NCBI GenBank assembly: GCA_003648455.1
Contig: QMPG01000241.1
Coordinates: 1 to 5,415 of the forward strand
Origin: Bacteroidota bacterium
Lineage (GTDB): Bacteria > Bacteroidota > Bacteroidia > Bacteroidales > B39-G9
DNA: 5,415 nt
Direction: 5' to 3'
Under the pieces are notes generated by a model. The model searched no databases. It was not told the origin of the DNA and worked only from the letters and a program-made list of their open reading frames with translations. This document shows, in pieces, positions 1 to 5,415 of the stretch. The translations under genes and the position numbers were made by a program. Within the stretch, counting starts at the first letter, position 1. Each line of letters begins with the position of its first letter.

Positions 1-594
1 ATAGTTGTTTTAGCATTAATTTTAGAGATAACCTACACAAGATGTGCAAAAAGTTTGTCAAATCGAAAGCTGTTTGCTAATAATTTTTTGTTAATAGCAT
101 TTACTACAATGCTTATTATCGTTATCGTAAAATCATCTTTAGCTTTGTCCTTAGGTTTGGTTGGCGCACTATCAATTGTAAGATTTCGTTCAGCAGTTAA
201 AGAACCCGAAGAATTGGCATATCTGTTTCTAACCATTTCAATAGGATTGGGACTTGGAGCAAATCAAAGAATAATTACCATTTTAGCATACATTATTATA
301 ATGGTAATAATCTGGATAAGATATTTTATTACAAAAAAAAGCCAACAGCAAAATTTATTTATTACAGTTTACAGCACCGAACCTTTGTCTGTTCAATTAG
401 ACGATATAATTGCAGTAATAAAGCAGTCGTTTAAAGCTGTGGAGTTAAAGCGTTACGATGAAGATAAGAAGTTTATTGAGACTGCATTTTTGGTTGAAAC
501 AAAAAAAACTGATAAACTGCAAGAATGCAAAAGTAAGCTTCAAAAATTATCAGATACGGTAAAAGTTAGTTTTGTCGACAATAAAAATTATTAG
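1..594 (+). CDS. DUF4956 domain-containing membrane protein (5' end outside window)
   Basis: The frame is open from base 1 to the TAG at 592-594, so the gene begins upstream. A TTG at 55 is in frame, but the 18 codons before it (starting IVVLALILEITY) read as the end of a membrane helix that continues naturally, so it is unlikely to be the start. Counting codons from base 1, membrane segments lie at about 1-12, 28-43, 46-60 and 73-106. A conserved-looking block GLVGALSIVRFRSAVKEPEE (52-71) joins them, followed by a glycine-rich GLGLGAN (82-88). This small-residue plus RFR(S/T)AVK(E/D)P pattern is the hallmark of DUF4956. Codons from about 109 on form a charged soluble domain, probably cytoplasmic. 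The family has no established biochemical function. It is known to occur beside VTC-domain proteins, exactly as here, with only 2 nt to the next gene. A role as membrane partner of that protein is inference. Confidence 0.87.
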   Translation: MVVLALILEITYTRCAKSLSNRKLFANNFLLIAFTTMLIIVIVKSSLALSLGLVGALSIVRFRSAVKEPEELAYLFLTISIGLGLGANQRIITILAYIIIMVIIWIRYFITKKSQQQNLFITVYSTEPLSVQLDDIIAVIKQSFKAVELKRYDEDKKFIETAFLVETKKTDKLQECKSKLQKLSDTVKVSFVDNKNY

Positions 595-596
595 AA

Positions 597-1304
597 TTGA
601 AAGACTATACTCAACTAACAAAGAATAGATTTGAGCGAAAATTTGCTATTAGCAAACTTTCAACACAAGAGATTGAGATGGTTGTTAAACGAAATTCCGC
701 TTTTTTTTCAGAAATATTCAAACAACGATATATTAACAATATCTATCTTGACACACCAAATCTGACTTTCTTTTTCGATAACAACATCGGTAAAAGCAAT
801 CGTATAAAAATTAGAATTCGTTGGTATGGAGATATGTTTAGTTTAATAGCACATCCTATTTTAGAATTTAAAATAAAAGAAGGGGCTGTTGGAAGTAAAC
901 TTTCTTTTCCTTTAAAAGCCTTCAATTTAGATAAAGATTTCACAATATCTTCTTTAAAACAGGTCTTTCATAATTCAGATTTGCCACAATGGGTATTGAA
1001 CCAATTGGAGGTTGTAGAACCAACTCTCTTAAATAGATATAAACGAAAATATTTCCGTTCTTTTAATAAAGATTATAGATTAACAATTGATTCTGAAATC
1101 AAATATACTAATATAGCAGCAAGAATAAATTCTCTTTCTCAAACAAGAAATGAAGAAACGGATGATATTGTTGTTGAGCTTAAATATGATGTTGAAAAAG
1201 ATTCCTTTGCACACCTTATTACTAACCAATTTCCGTTTAGATTGACAAAAAATTCAAAATATGTCAACGGAATAAGTAAATTTAGAACTAACCTTGCACT
1301 TTAA
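597..1304 (+). CDS. VTC-domain protein, polyphosphate polymerase-like
   Basis: This 235-residue protein consists almost wholly of a VTC domain, the tunnel-shaped catalytic fold of eukaryotic Vtc4 that makes polyphosphate from ATP. Visible family motifs are FERKF (12-16), NNIYLDT (47-53), KIRIRWYGD (71-79), LEFKIKEG (89-96), YKRKYF (148-153), RLTID (161-165), VVELKYD (192-198) and KNSKYVNGI (218-226). The basic residues in the strands (R14, K15, K71, R73, R75, K92, K94, R161, K196) are where Vtc4 binds phosphate, and E194 sits where a metal-binding Glu is expected. The start is TTG at 597: an in-frame stop lies at 582-584, no ATG occurs before codon 28, and starting there would delete the ERK motif. 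No SPX domain, CHAD domain or membrane segment is present. The start lies 2 nt after the DUF4956 stop, which suggests translational coupling. Polymerase activity is inferred from the family and has not been shown for such short bacterial forms here. Confidence 0.9.
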   Translation: MKDYTQLTKNRFERKFAISKLSTQEIEMVVKRNSAFFSEIFKQRYINNIYLDTPNLTFFFDNNIGKSNRIKIRIRWYGDMFSLIAHPILEFKIKEGAVGSKLSFPLKAFNLDKDFTISSLKQVFHNSDLPQWVLNQLEVVEPTLLNRYKRKYFRSFNKDYRLTIDSEIKYTNIAARINSLSQTRNEETDDIVVELKYDVEKDSFAHLITNQFPFRLTKNSKYVNGISKFRTNLAL

Positions 1305-1334
1305 ATCAACTAAATTTATTGTTATTAGTTGATT
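1304..1334. terminator. Inverted repeat between convergent genes, possible bidirectional terminator
   Basis: A perfect 10-bp inverted repeat, AATCAACTAA (1304-1313) and TTAGTTGATT (1325-1334), flanks an 11-nt loop. It begins on the last base of the VTC gene's stop codon and ends 6 bp before the stop of the minus-strand kinase gene, so it can serve both convergent transcripts. The stem is AT-rich and no uninterrupted U tract follows directly on either strand, so intrinsic termination strength is uncertain. T-rich sequence does follow from 1344 on the plus strand. Confidence 0.55.
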
Positions 1335-1340
1335 AGTAAA

Positions 1341-3143
1341 TTATGTTTTATTGTTTTTAGGTATAGTAATAATAAATTCAGTACCGGTTTCACCTTTCGA
1401 TTTGTCTGTATTCGATATTACATTAATTTTACCTTTGTGCATTTTTATTATACCGTAGCTTACCGATAGTCCTAAACCTGTTCCTTTGCCAACACCTTTA
1501 GTTGTGTAGAAAGGAAGAAAAAGTTTATCAATTCCTTCTTGAGAAATACCCGGACCTGTATCAGCAATTGTAAATCTTATATTATCTTCTTCGTCTTCAC
1601 ATGTTAATGTAATTTTTCCAACTCCGCCCATAGCTTCAATTGCATTTTTCATCATATTGGTTGTTACCTGAAGCATCTGATTTTCATCTATGTAAATAAT
1701 ATTATCCTTTACTTTTTTAACAATAGAAACAGTAACCTTTTCTGGAATAATAACACTCTTTATTGTTTTTTCAATAAATTTGTCAACATCAGTCTTTTTA
1801 AGAACAACTTGTTGTTGTCGGGCAAAATTTAACAAGTTTGAAACAATATCTTTACATCTGTCAGCTTGAGTAGATATTAAATCTAAATCAGAATAGAATT
1901 GAGAATCTTTGTCTGCTTCATCTTTTAAAATATGTGCATACATTAATATTATACCTAGAGGATTATTTAATTCATGCGCTATCCCGGCAGAAAGTTGTCC
2001 CATAGTCGCAAGTTTTTCCGATTGCTTTAATGCAAGTTTTGCATGTGCCAATTGTTCGTTCGATTTTTCAATCTCTACAAGAACGTCATGTATGTTTTCT
2101 GTTGTAATTAAGTAAACAAAAATTGAGAATAAAATAATTATAATAAGACCAATAATTACCGAAGAGAATATTATATCTTTAAAGAGTTGTTTTGTCTCAT
2201 ATTTTTCATCCAGACAGGCAGCAATATAAAGTTTAAAATCGGGGAAATAATCAAAAGCAAAAATTTTCATCCTATTGTCGATAGGAGATTTAAGTCTAAC
2301 AACACCATTTTTGTGTTTTTTTATATATTTAATAATTTTTTTATCATTCCAGTTTTCACCTTCTGCAAGTTTGTGCATCACCATTAAACCATTTTCATCA
2401 AAAGCAAAAGGATAACTATCTACTCCGACTTTAAGTTCATATATTTTTTTCCTTAATATATTCAAGTCCTTTTCTTTATCCCCAACATAAATCATCCCAA
2501 TAATTTTATTGTAATATCTAATTGGCTCGTATGCGGTTATATACCAATCGTTTACCACATAGGCCCGGCCAAAAAAAGTTTTGCCTTGCTCAATAGATTT
2601 CACAACAGGAGAACTGTTGGGAATATAAGTACAGATTGCTCTGGTTCCGTCTTTTTTTAAAACATTTGTTGAAATTCTGACATAACCAAGACTGCATTTT
2701 TGAAAAATAGTGGAGGTGCCACCAAATAGTTTTTGCGATTTATCAACCAGACAGTTGCTATTTTGAATTAAATTATCATCGCAATACCATTTATTTAAAA
2801 ATACAGTATCTTCTTTTTTAGTAATTTGGTTACAAACAACCATCTTAAGTTTGTATTTGTCAACGTAGAATTTTTTTTGATAGAATAATTCATGTGCAAT
2901 CTTTAAGTCAGTTTTTACTTTCTCTAATTTTAATGTTCGTTCGCGTTCAAACATTTTTTGCAGAGTTTTTACTTCTAGTTTTAAATCGCGCTCTAATATT
3001 TTATCAATAGCATATTTTGTTTTATTAATTGAAAAATAATTGGTTATAATTATTGATACAATTATACCAATTACAATTGGAAGTAAAAGTTTAAATTTAA
3101 TTGATAGATTAGAGAACCAGTTCTTAAATTTCTTTTTTGACAT
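1341..3143 (-). CDS. Cache-domain sensor histidine kinase
   Basis: This 600-residue membrane histidine kinase has an N-terminal helix (about 17-36), a large periplasmic region (about 40-320), a second helix (about 324-347), a linker coiled coil (350-380), then the kinase core. The periplasmic part matches the Cache_3/Cache_2 fusion type: GGTSTIFQ (141-148), RISTNV (156-161), DGTRAI (165-170), YIPNSSPVV (173-181), NDWYITAYEPI (198-208) and GMIYVGDKEKDL (216-227). The core has the phospho-acceptor His390 in GIAHELNNPLG (387-397), an N box around N496-N500, G1 DTGPGI (528-533), F box LFLPFYTTKG (541-550) and G2 GKGTGLGLS (552-560), so it should be active; the style is NtrB-like. No receiver domain is attached and no response regulator gene is in the window. 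Cysteines 104, 121, 131, 150 and 171 cluster in the sensor region, which is unusual. The ATG at 3143 lies 21 nt after the rmuC stop behind an A-rich leader, so it is probably co-transcribed as the last gene of the run. Confidence 0.93.
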   Translation of the reverse strand: MSKKKFKNWFSNLSIKFKLLLPIVIGIIVSIIITNYFSINKTKYAIDKILERDLKLEVKTLQKMFERERTLKLEKVKTDLKIAHELFYQKKFYVDKYKLKMVVCNQITKKEDTVFLNKWYCDDNLIQNSNCLVDKSQKLFGGTSTIFQKCSLGYVRISTNVLKKDGTRAICTYIPNSSPVVKSIEQGKTFFGRAYVVNDWYITAYEPIRYYNKIIGMIYVGDKEKDLNILRKKIYELKVGVDSYPFAFDENGLMVMHKLAEGENWNDKKIIKYIKKHKNGVVRLKSPIDNRMKIFAFDYFPDFKLYIAACLDEKYETKQLFKDIIFSSVIIGLIIIILFSIFVYLITTENIHDVLVEIEKSNEQLAHAKLALKQSEKLATMGQLSAGIAHELNNPLGIILMYAHILKDEADKDSQFYSDLDLISTQADRCKDIVSNLLNFARQQQVVLKKTDVDKFIEKTIKSVIIPEKVTVSIVKKVKDNIIYIDENQMLQVTTNMMKNAIEAMGGVGKITLTCEDEEDNIRFTIADTGPGISQEGIDKLFLPFYTTKGVGKGTGLGLSVSYGIIKMHKGKINVISNTDKSKGETGTEFIITIPKNNKT

Positions 3144-3164
3144 AATATTTAATGTTTTCTTTTT

Positions 3165-4505
3165 TTACTCTGTTGCTCTTTCAATAATTTTTTGAGGCAT
3201 TTCTTTACTTGCTTTTGCTCCAAGTTTTTTTATCGCCTCAATTTTTCTTATTAAATTACCCGAGCCTGCCGATAATTTCTTCATAGAAGCCTCATAGCTG
3301 TTTTTTGTAGAATCTAATTTTTTCCCTACATCTATTAAGTCGTTCATTAAACCTACAAATTTATCATATAGAGCACCACTTTGTCTTGCAATCTCTATTG
3401 CGTTTTTTGTTTGGTTTTCTTGTTTCCATATCGAAGCAACAGTCATTAATGTGGCAATTAATGTAGAAGGGCTAACAATAACAATTTTATTATTCCAAGC
3501 ATAGTTAAAAATGTCTTTATCTTCTTGAATTGCAATACTAAAAGAGGCTTCAATTGGAACAAAAAGCAAAACATATTCTGGTGTATTTAAACCTTCTAAT
3601 AATTGATATTTTTTATCACTAAGTTCCTTAATATGGCTTTTTATAGAAACTAGGTGTTGCTTGATATATTTATTTTTTTCTTGTTCAGTTTCTGCATTTA
3701 CCCAATGTTCATAGGCAACAAGAGATACTTTAGCATCAATAATTATATTTTTCTTGTCAGGCAGATAAATAACAACATCCGGTTGGTATCTGGAGCCTTT
3801 GTCGTCTTTTATGCTTACTTGTGTTTTATATTCTTCATCCTTAATTAAACCGGAATTTTCAAGAATTCGCTCTAAAATCATTTCTCCCCAATTCCCTTGT
3901 TTTTTCACATCTCCTTTTAGCGCCTTAGTCAGATTGCTTGCTTCTAAACTAATCTTATTGTTTAAGTCATGAAGTTTAAGTAGTTCAGCTTGCAATGCTG
4001 TTTGGTCTTTTAATCCCTTTTCGTAAGTTTCGTCAATCTTTTTTTCAAAATCTTTTATCTTTTCATTTAATGGATGTAAGATTTCATCAATGTTCGTTTT
4101 GTTTTGCTGAGTAAATTTTTGTGACTTTTCCTCAAATATCTTATTTGCAAGATTTTCAAATTCCGTATTAAATTTTTTATATAATTGCTCAAGTTCTAAC
4201 TTTTGTTCATTCAATTTTAAATTAATATTTTTATAATCAGCTTCTTTTGCTGCTAACTTTGAGTTTAATTCAATAATATTCAATCTTGCAACTTCCAATT
4301 CTTCTTTAGCACTGTTAAACTCGTTTTGTAAATCAGAACTTCTCTGCTCATTTATTATTTTCTCATTACTTAATTGGTTTAATTGTGATTTTAAAATTTC
4401 ATTTTCCGAAACCCAATCCTTTTTATTCTTATCAAACTTTAATTTTATTATTATAAATGTTAAAACCGTACCGGTTAAAAATCCAATTATTATCCCTGTT
4501 ATCAT
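3165..4505 (-). CDS. rmuC: RmuC family DNA recombination protein
   Basis: This 446-residue protein has the usual RmuC architecture. An N-terminal membrane helix (about 2-22) is followed by a long coiled coil (about 30-130, rich in E, K, L, N and Q) and the RmuC domain (about 135-425). Recognisable motifs are KKQGNWGEMILERILE (201-216), YQPDVVIYLPD (240-250), IIIDAKVSL (254-262), LLFVPIEASF (313-322), SPSTLIATL (345-353) and KLGAKASK (427-434). D243 with D257-A-K259 resembles the PD-(D/E)XK nuclease signature proposed for the family. In E. coli rmuC limits inversions at short inverted repeats; the exact biochemical reaction is not settled. The start codon shares its A with the stop of the upstream msrC gene (TAATG), so translation is probably coupled. 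The helix suggests that the protein is tethered to the inner membrane facing the cytoplasm. Length and motif order are ordinary, and nothing looks broken. Confidence 0.95.
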   Translation of the reverse strand: MITGIIIGFLTGTVLTFIIIKLKFDKNKKDWVSENEILKSQLNQLSNEKIINEQRSSDLQNEFNSAKEELEVARLNIIELNSKLAAKEADYKNINLKLNEQKLELEQLYKKFNTEFENLANKIFEEKSQKFTQQNKTNIDEILHPLNEKIKDFEKKIDETYEKGLKDQTALQAELLKLHDLNNKISLEASNLTKALKGDVKKQGNWGEMILERILENSGLIKDEEYKTQVSIKDDKGSRYQPDVVIYLPDKKNIIIDAKVSLVAYEHWVNAETEQEKNKYIKQHLVSIKSHIKELSDKKYQLLEGLNTPEYVLLFVPIEASFSIAIQEDKDIFNYAWNNKIVIVSPSTLIATLMTVASIWKQENQTKNAIEIARQSGALYDKFVGLMNDLIDVGKKLDSTKNSYEASMKKLSAGSGNLIRKIEAIKKLGAKASKEMPQKIIERATE

Positions 4506-4960
4506 TATATTAAATTTAAAATTTTTTCAAGTTCATTAGCATCTACATCATCAAAAGAATTCAATGTTTTACTGTCAATATCAAGAACACCAATTATTTC
4601 ACCATTCTTATTTCTAAAAGGTATAGCAATTTCAGATTTTGATCTGGAATCACAAGCAATATGTCCTCTAAATTTTTCAACATCTTTAACAATAATTGTT
4701 TGCTCATCATTTATGCATTTCCAACAAACGCCCACATCTTTTTTTAGTTCTTGACAAGCTACAGGTCCTTGATACATTTTCACTATCAGTTTCCCATCTT
4801 TAATAAAATAAAAACCTGTCCAAAAAAAATAATCAATTTTATGATGCAATATAGCTATTACTGTCGCCATATGAGCTTCGTAGTCATCACTTTTTGTTAA
4901 TAGGGTTTCAAGTTGTTTGTAAATGCGTTTATATCTATTCCTTTTTTTATCTTCATTCAT
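4505..4960 (-). CDS. msrC: Free methionine-R-sulfoxide reductase (GAF-type fRMsr)
   Basis: This 151-residue single GAF domain reduces free L-methionine-(R)-sulfoxide to methionine (EC 1.8.4.14) in the cytoplasm, with electrons expected from thioredoxin. The family's three redox cysteines align with those of E. coli MsrC/YebR: C69 in GPVAC (E. coli C84), C79 in VGVC (C94) and the catalytic C103 in GHIAC (C118). Acidic substrate-binding residues are also present: E110 in SRSKSE, and D127 and D129 in GVLDIDS. WTGFYF (47-52) is the typical early GAF strand. An extra cysteine makes C79-W-K-C82 a CxxC motif, where E. coli has a Gly-Thr-Ala stretch. The ATG at 4960 is the first possible start after an in-frame stop at 4973-4975. 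The protein is slightly shorter than E. coli's, ending soon after the last helix. It is the first gene of the msrC-rmuC-kinase run, with its stop overlapping the rmuC start. Confidence 0.93.
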   Translation of the reverse strand: MNEDKKRNRYKRIYKQLETLLTKSDDYEAHMATVIAILHHKIDYFFWTGFYFIKDGKLIVKMYQGPVACQELKKDVGVCWKCINDEQTIIVKDVEKFRGHIACDSRSKSEIAIPFRNKNGEIIGVLDIDSKTLNSFDDVDANELEKILNLI

Positions 4961-4990
4961 TATGATAAATTGTTATTAAAAGATTAGTAC

Positions 4991-4998
4991 CAAATTTA
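4991..4998 (-). promoter_or_regulatory. Candidate -7 element for the msrC-rmuC-kinase operon
   Basis: On the minus strand this octamer reads TAAATTTG, a full match to the Bacteroidota -7 consensus TAnnTTTG, 30 bp before the msrC ATG. Transcription would begin near 4985 and give a leader of about 25 nt. A T-tract lies just upstream. No TTTG is found at the expected 19-nt spacing, so the -33 half is weak or absent. A second octamer of the same type, TATTTTTG, lies at 5042-5049 on the minus strand and is an alternative, also without a good -33. Confidence 0.4.
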
Positions 4999-5017
4999 AA
5001 AAAAAATTAGTTCACTA

Positions 5018-5035
5018 TATACATATTAATGTATA
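5018..5035. repeat. Perfect 7-bp inverted repeat upstream of msrC
   Basis: TATACAT (5018-5024) and ATGTATA (5029-5035) are separated by ATTA. The dyad covers the place where the -33 element of the msrC promoter at 4991-4998 would lie, so it could be an operator for a dimeric regulator. In DNA this AT-rich a 7-bp arm can arise by chance, so the regulatory reading is only a suggestion. Confidence 0.3.
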
Positions 5036-5193
5036 AAATTTCAAAAATAGTAAAAACCCCTTACTTAATATGTTATTACAATTGAATTTTTAATGCCACG
5101 TATTATTCTTTGAATTATTATATTAAAATATCAGAATCCAATCATCTAAAATATAACCCATTAAAAAAAAGGATAATAAAAAGCGCAAAATAT

Positions 5194-5224
5194 TTTGGGA
5201 AAGCCCGGGTAGTTTTTATCTTTG
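5194..5224 (+). promoter_or_regulatory. Bacteroidota promoter P1
   Basis: A -33 element TTTG (5194-5197) and a -7 element TATCTTTG (5217-5224) are separated by exactly 19 nt, matching the Bacteroidota primary sigma factor consensus. The bases after -7, CACCCGC, are GC-rich in an otherwise AT-rich region. The expected transcription start is near 5230. The transcript would run through P2 and P3. The spacer includes a CCCGGG stretch not shared with P2. Confidence 0.8.
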
Positions 5225-5267
5225 CACCCGCAAAAGTTGATATAGGCATGAGTAAGTGGTGAGAGAG

Positions 5268-5322
5268 AAAAAAGTTCTTAAAAAAGATAAAAAAAGTTTG
5301 GAGTTAAAGTAATAGTTTTTAC
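5268..5322 (+). repeat. Tandem promoter repeat, copy 1
   Basis: This 55-bp unit recurs at 5361-5415 with two substitutions (5287 and 5288). It contains an A-tract, GTTCTT, a second A-tract, then the -33 element and spacer of promoter P2, ending inside the -7 element. The period is 93 bp. The sequence before the unit differs from that before copy 2, so the repeated part is the promoter and its upstream A-rich block. Confidence 0.9.
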
Positions 5323-5327
5323 CTTTG
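5297..5327 (+). promoter_or_regulatory. Bacteroidota promoter P2
   Basis: TTTG (5297-5300) and TACCTTTG (5320-5327) are separated by exactly 19 nt. The upstream phased A-tracts (5268-5273, 5281-5285, 5289-5295) resemble UP-element DNA. CGCTCGC follows -7 and would precede or include the start site near 5333. From TAG at 5313 to 5334 the sequence matches the P1 core at 5210-5231 in 19 of 22 positions. The features fit a strong promoter of a stable RNA or other highly expressed gene. Confidence 0.85.
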
Positions 5328-5332
5328 CGCTC

Positions 5333-5348
5333 GCTTTTGAAAAAAAGC
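5333..5348 (+). other. Potential GAAA-loop hairpin at the 5' end of the P2 transcript
   Basis: GCTTTT (5333-5338) and AAAAGC (5343-5348) can pair around a GAAA loop, a GNRA-type tetraloop. The stem would sit right at the predicted P2 start site, so it could stabilise the 5' end of the leader. The stem is only 6 bp and mostly A-U, so it is a modest prediction. Confidence 0.3.
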
Positions 5349-5360
5349 AATAAGTAATAA

Positions 5361-5415
5361 AAAAAAGTTCTTAAAAAAGTCAAAAAAAGTTTGGAGTTAA
5401 AGTAATAGTTTTTAC
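5361..5415 (+). repeat. Tandem promoter repeat, copy 2 (reaches the window end)
   Basis: This is the second copy of the 55-bp unit, 93 bp downstream of copy 1, with 53 of 55 bases identical; the two changes are at 5380 and 5381. Identity continues to the last base of the window, so the repeated unit may be longer and more copies may follow. Confidence 0.9.
5390..5415 (+). promoter_or_regulatory. Bacteroidota promoter P3, cut by window end
   Basis: TTTG (5390-5393) is followed by a 19-nt spacer identical to that of P2 and by TAC (5413-5415), the first three bases of the expected TACCTTTG. The rest of the -7 element lies outside the window. Its activity and target cannot be judged here. Confidence 0.7.

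Larger units (their letters stand above)
4961..5415. other. Gene-free divergent promoter region
   Basis: No convincing coding frame is present on either strand; the stretch is dense in stops and A/T tracts. The left third (4961-5060) lies directly upstream of msrC on the minus strand and should hold its promoter. About 5066-5185 shows no feature I can support. From 5186 to the end the sequence carries consecutive plus-strand promoters reading out of the window. No tRNA, rRNA or CRISPR sequence is visible within it. Confidence 0.75.

Noticed and set aside
55..57. TTG as the start of the DUF4956 gene
   Set aside because: The frame stays open to base 1 and the preceding codons encode plausible membrane-helix sequence of the same protein, so the gene is cut by the window edge.
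743..943. Minus-strand open frame of 66 codons inside the VTC gene, and similar short frames at 33-236, 1909-2115, 2187-2387 and 3654-3848
   Set aside because: Each lies antisense to a well-supported gene and its translation shows no recognisable domain; these are frame shadows.
5042..5049. Minus-strand TATTTTTG as the main msrC promoter
   Set aside because: It fits the -7 consensus but has no -33 at proper spacing and is farther from the gene; kept only as an alternative to 4991-4998.
5049..5065. AGTAA/TTACT inverted repeat around a CCCC loop as a terminator
   Set aside because: Only 5 bp of mostly A-T pairs, and no converging gene end needs it.
5101..5113. Plus-strand TATTATTCTTTG resembling a -7 element
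   Set aside because: The TA to TTTG spacing is off by one from TAnnTTTG and no TTTG lies 19 nt upstream.
5248..5262. Tiny frame ATG AGT AAG TGG TGA downstream of P1, a possible leader peptide
   Set aside because: Only four residues, with no regulatory residues or attenuator hairpin around it.

Overview
The window is very AT-rich and reads as Bacteroidota (Bacteroidetes) chromosome. The main evidence is the right-hand end, which carries promoters of the Bacteroidota type (TTTG, 19-nt spacer, TAnnTTTG). Genes are also preceded by A-rich leaders without clear Shine-Dalgarno sequences. The protein families fit (DUF4956/VTC couplet, Cache histidine kinase, RmuC, free methionine-R-sulfoxide reductase). 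I cannot name a genus; a free-living member of or near the Bacteroidales is an inference.

Layout. Positions 1-1304 (+) hold the end of an operon: a DUF4956 membrane protein cut by the left edge, then, 2 nt later, a VTC-domain (polyphosphate polymerase-like) protein starting at TTG. This run converges on a three-gene minus-strand run, and a 10-bp inverted repeat (1304-1334) lies between the two ends. The minus-strand run, in transcription order, is msrC (free methionine-R-sulfoxide reductase, 4960-4505), rmuC (4505-3165, sharing one base with the msrC stop) and a Cache-domain sensor histidine kinase (3143-1341, 21 nt after rmuC). Spacing suggests one transcript that repairs oxidised free methionine, acts on DNA structure and senses a periplasmic signal. 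No response regulator is present.

Positions 4961-5415 contain no gene. The left part is the probable promoter region of msrC-rmuC-kinase. The right part holds three consecutive plus-strand promoters pointing out of the window. The last two lie in near-identical 55-bp copies 93 bp apart, and the third is cut by the window end. The A-tracts upstream of -33 and the GC-rich stretch after -7 look like a strong, growth-regulated promoter array, of the kind that drives rRNA, tRNA or another highly expressed gene. The target is outside the window.

Most of the window is made of recognisable families. The parts that merit attention are the tandem promoter array, the cysteine-rich sensor domain of the kinase, a CxxC variant in the methionine sulfoxide reductase, and the DUF4956-VTC couplet, whose bacterial role is poorly defined.
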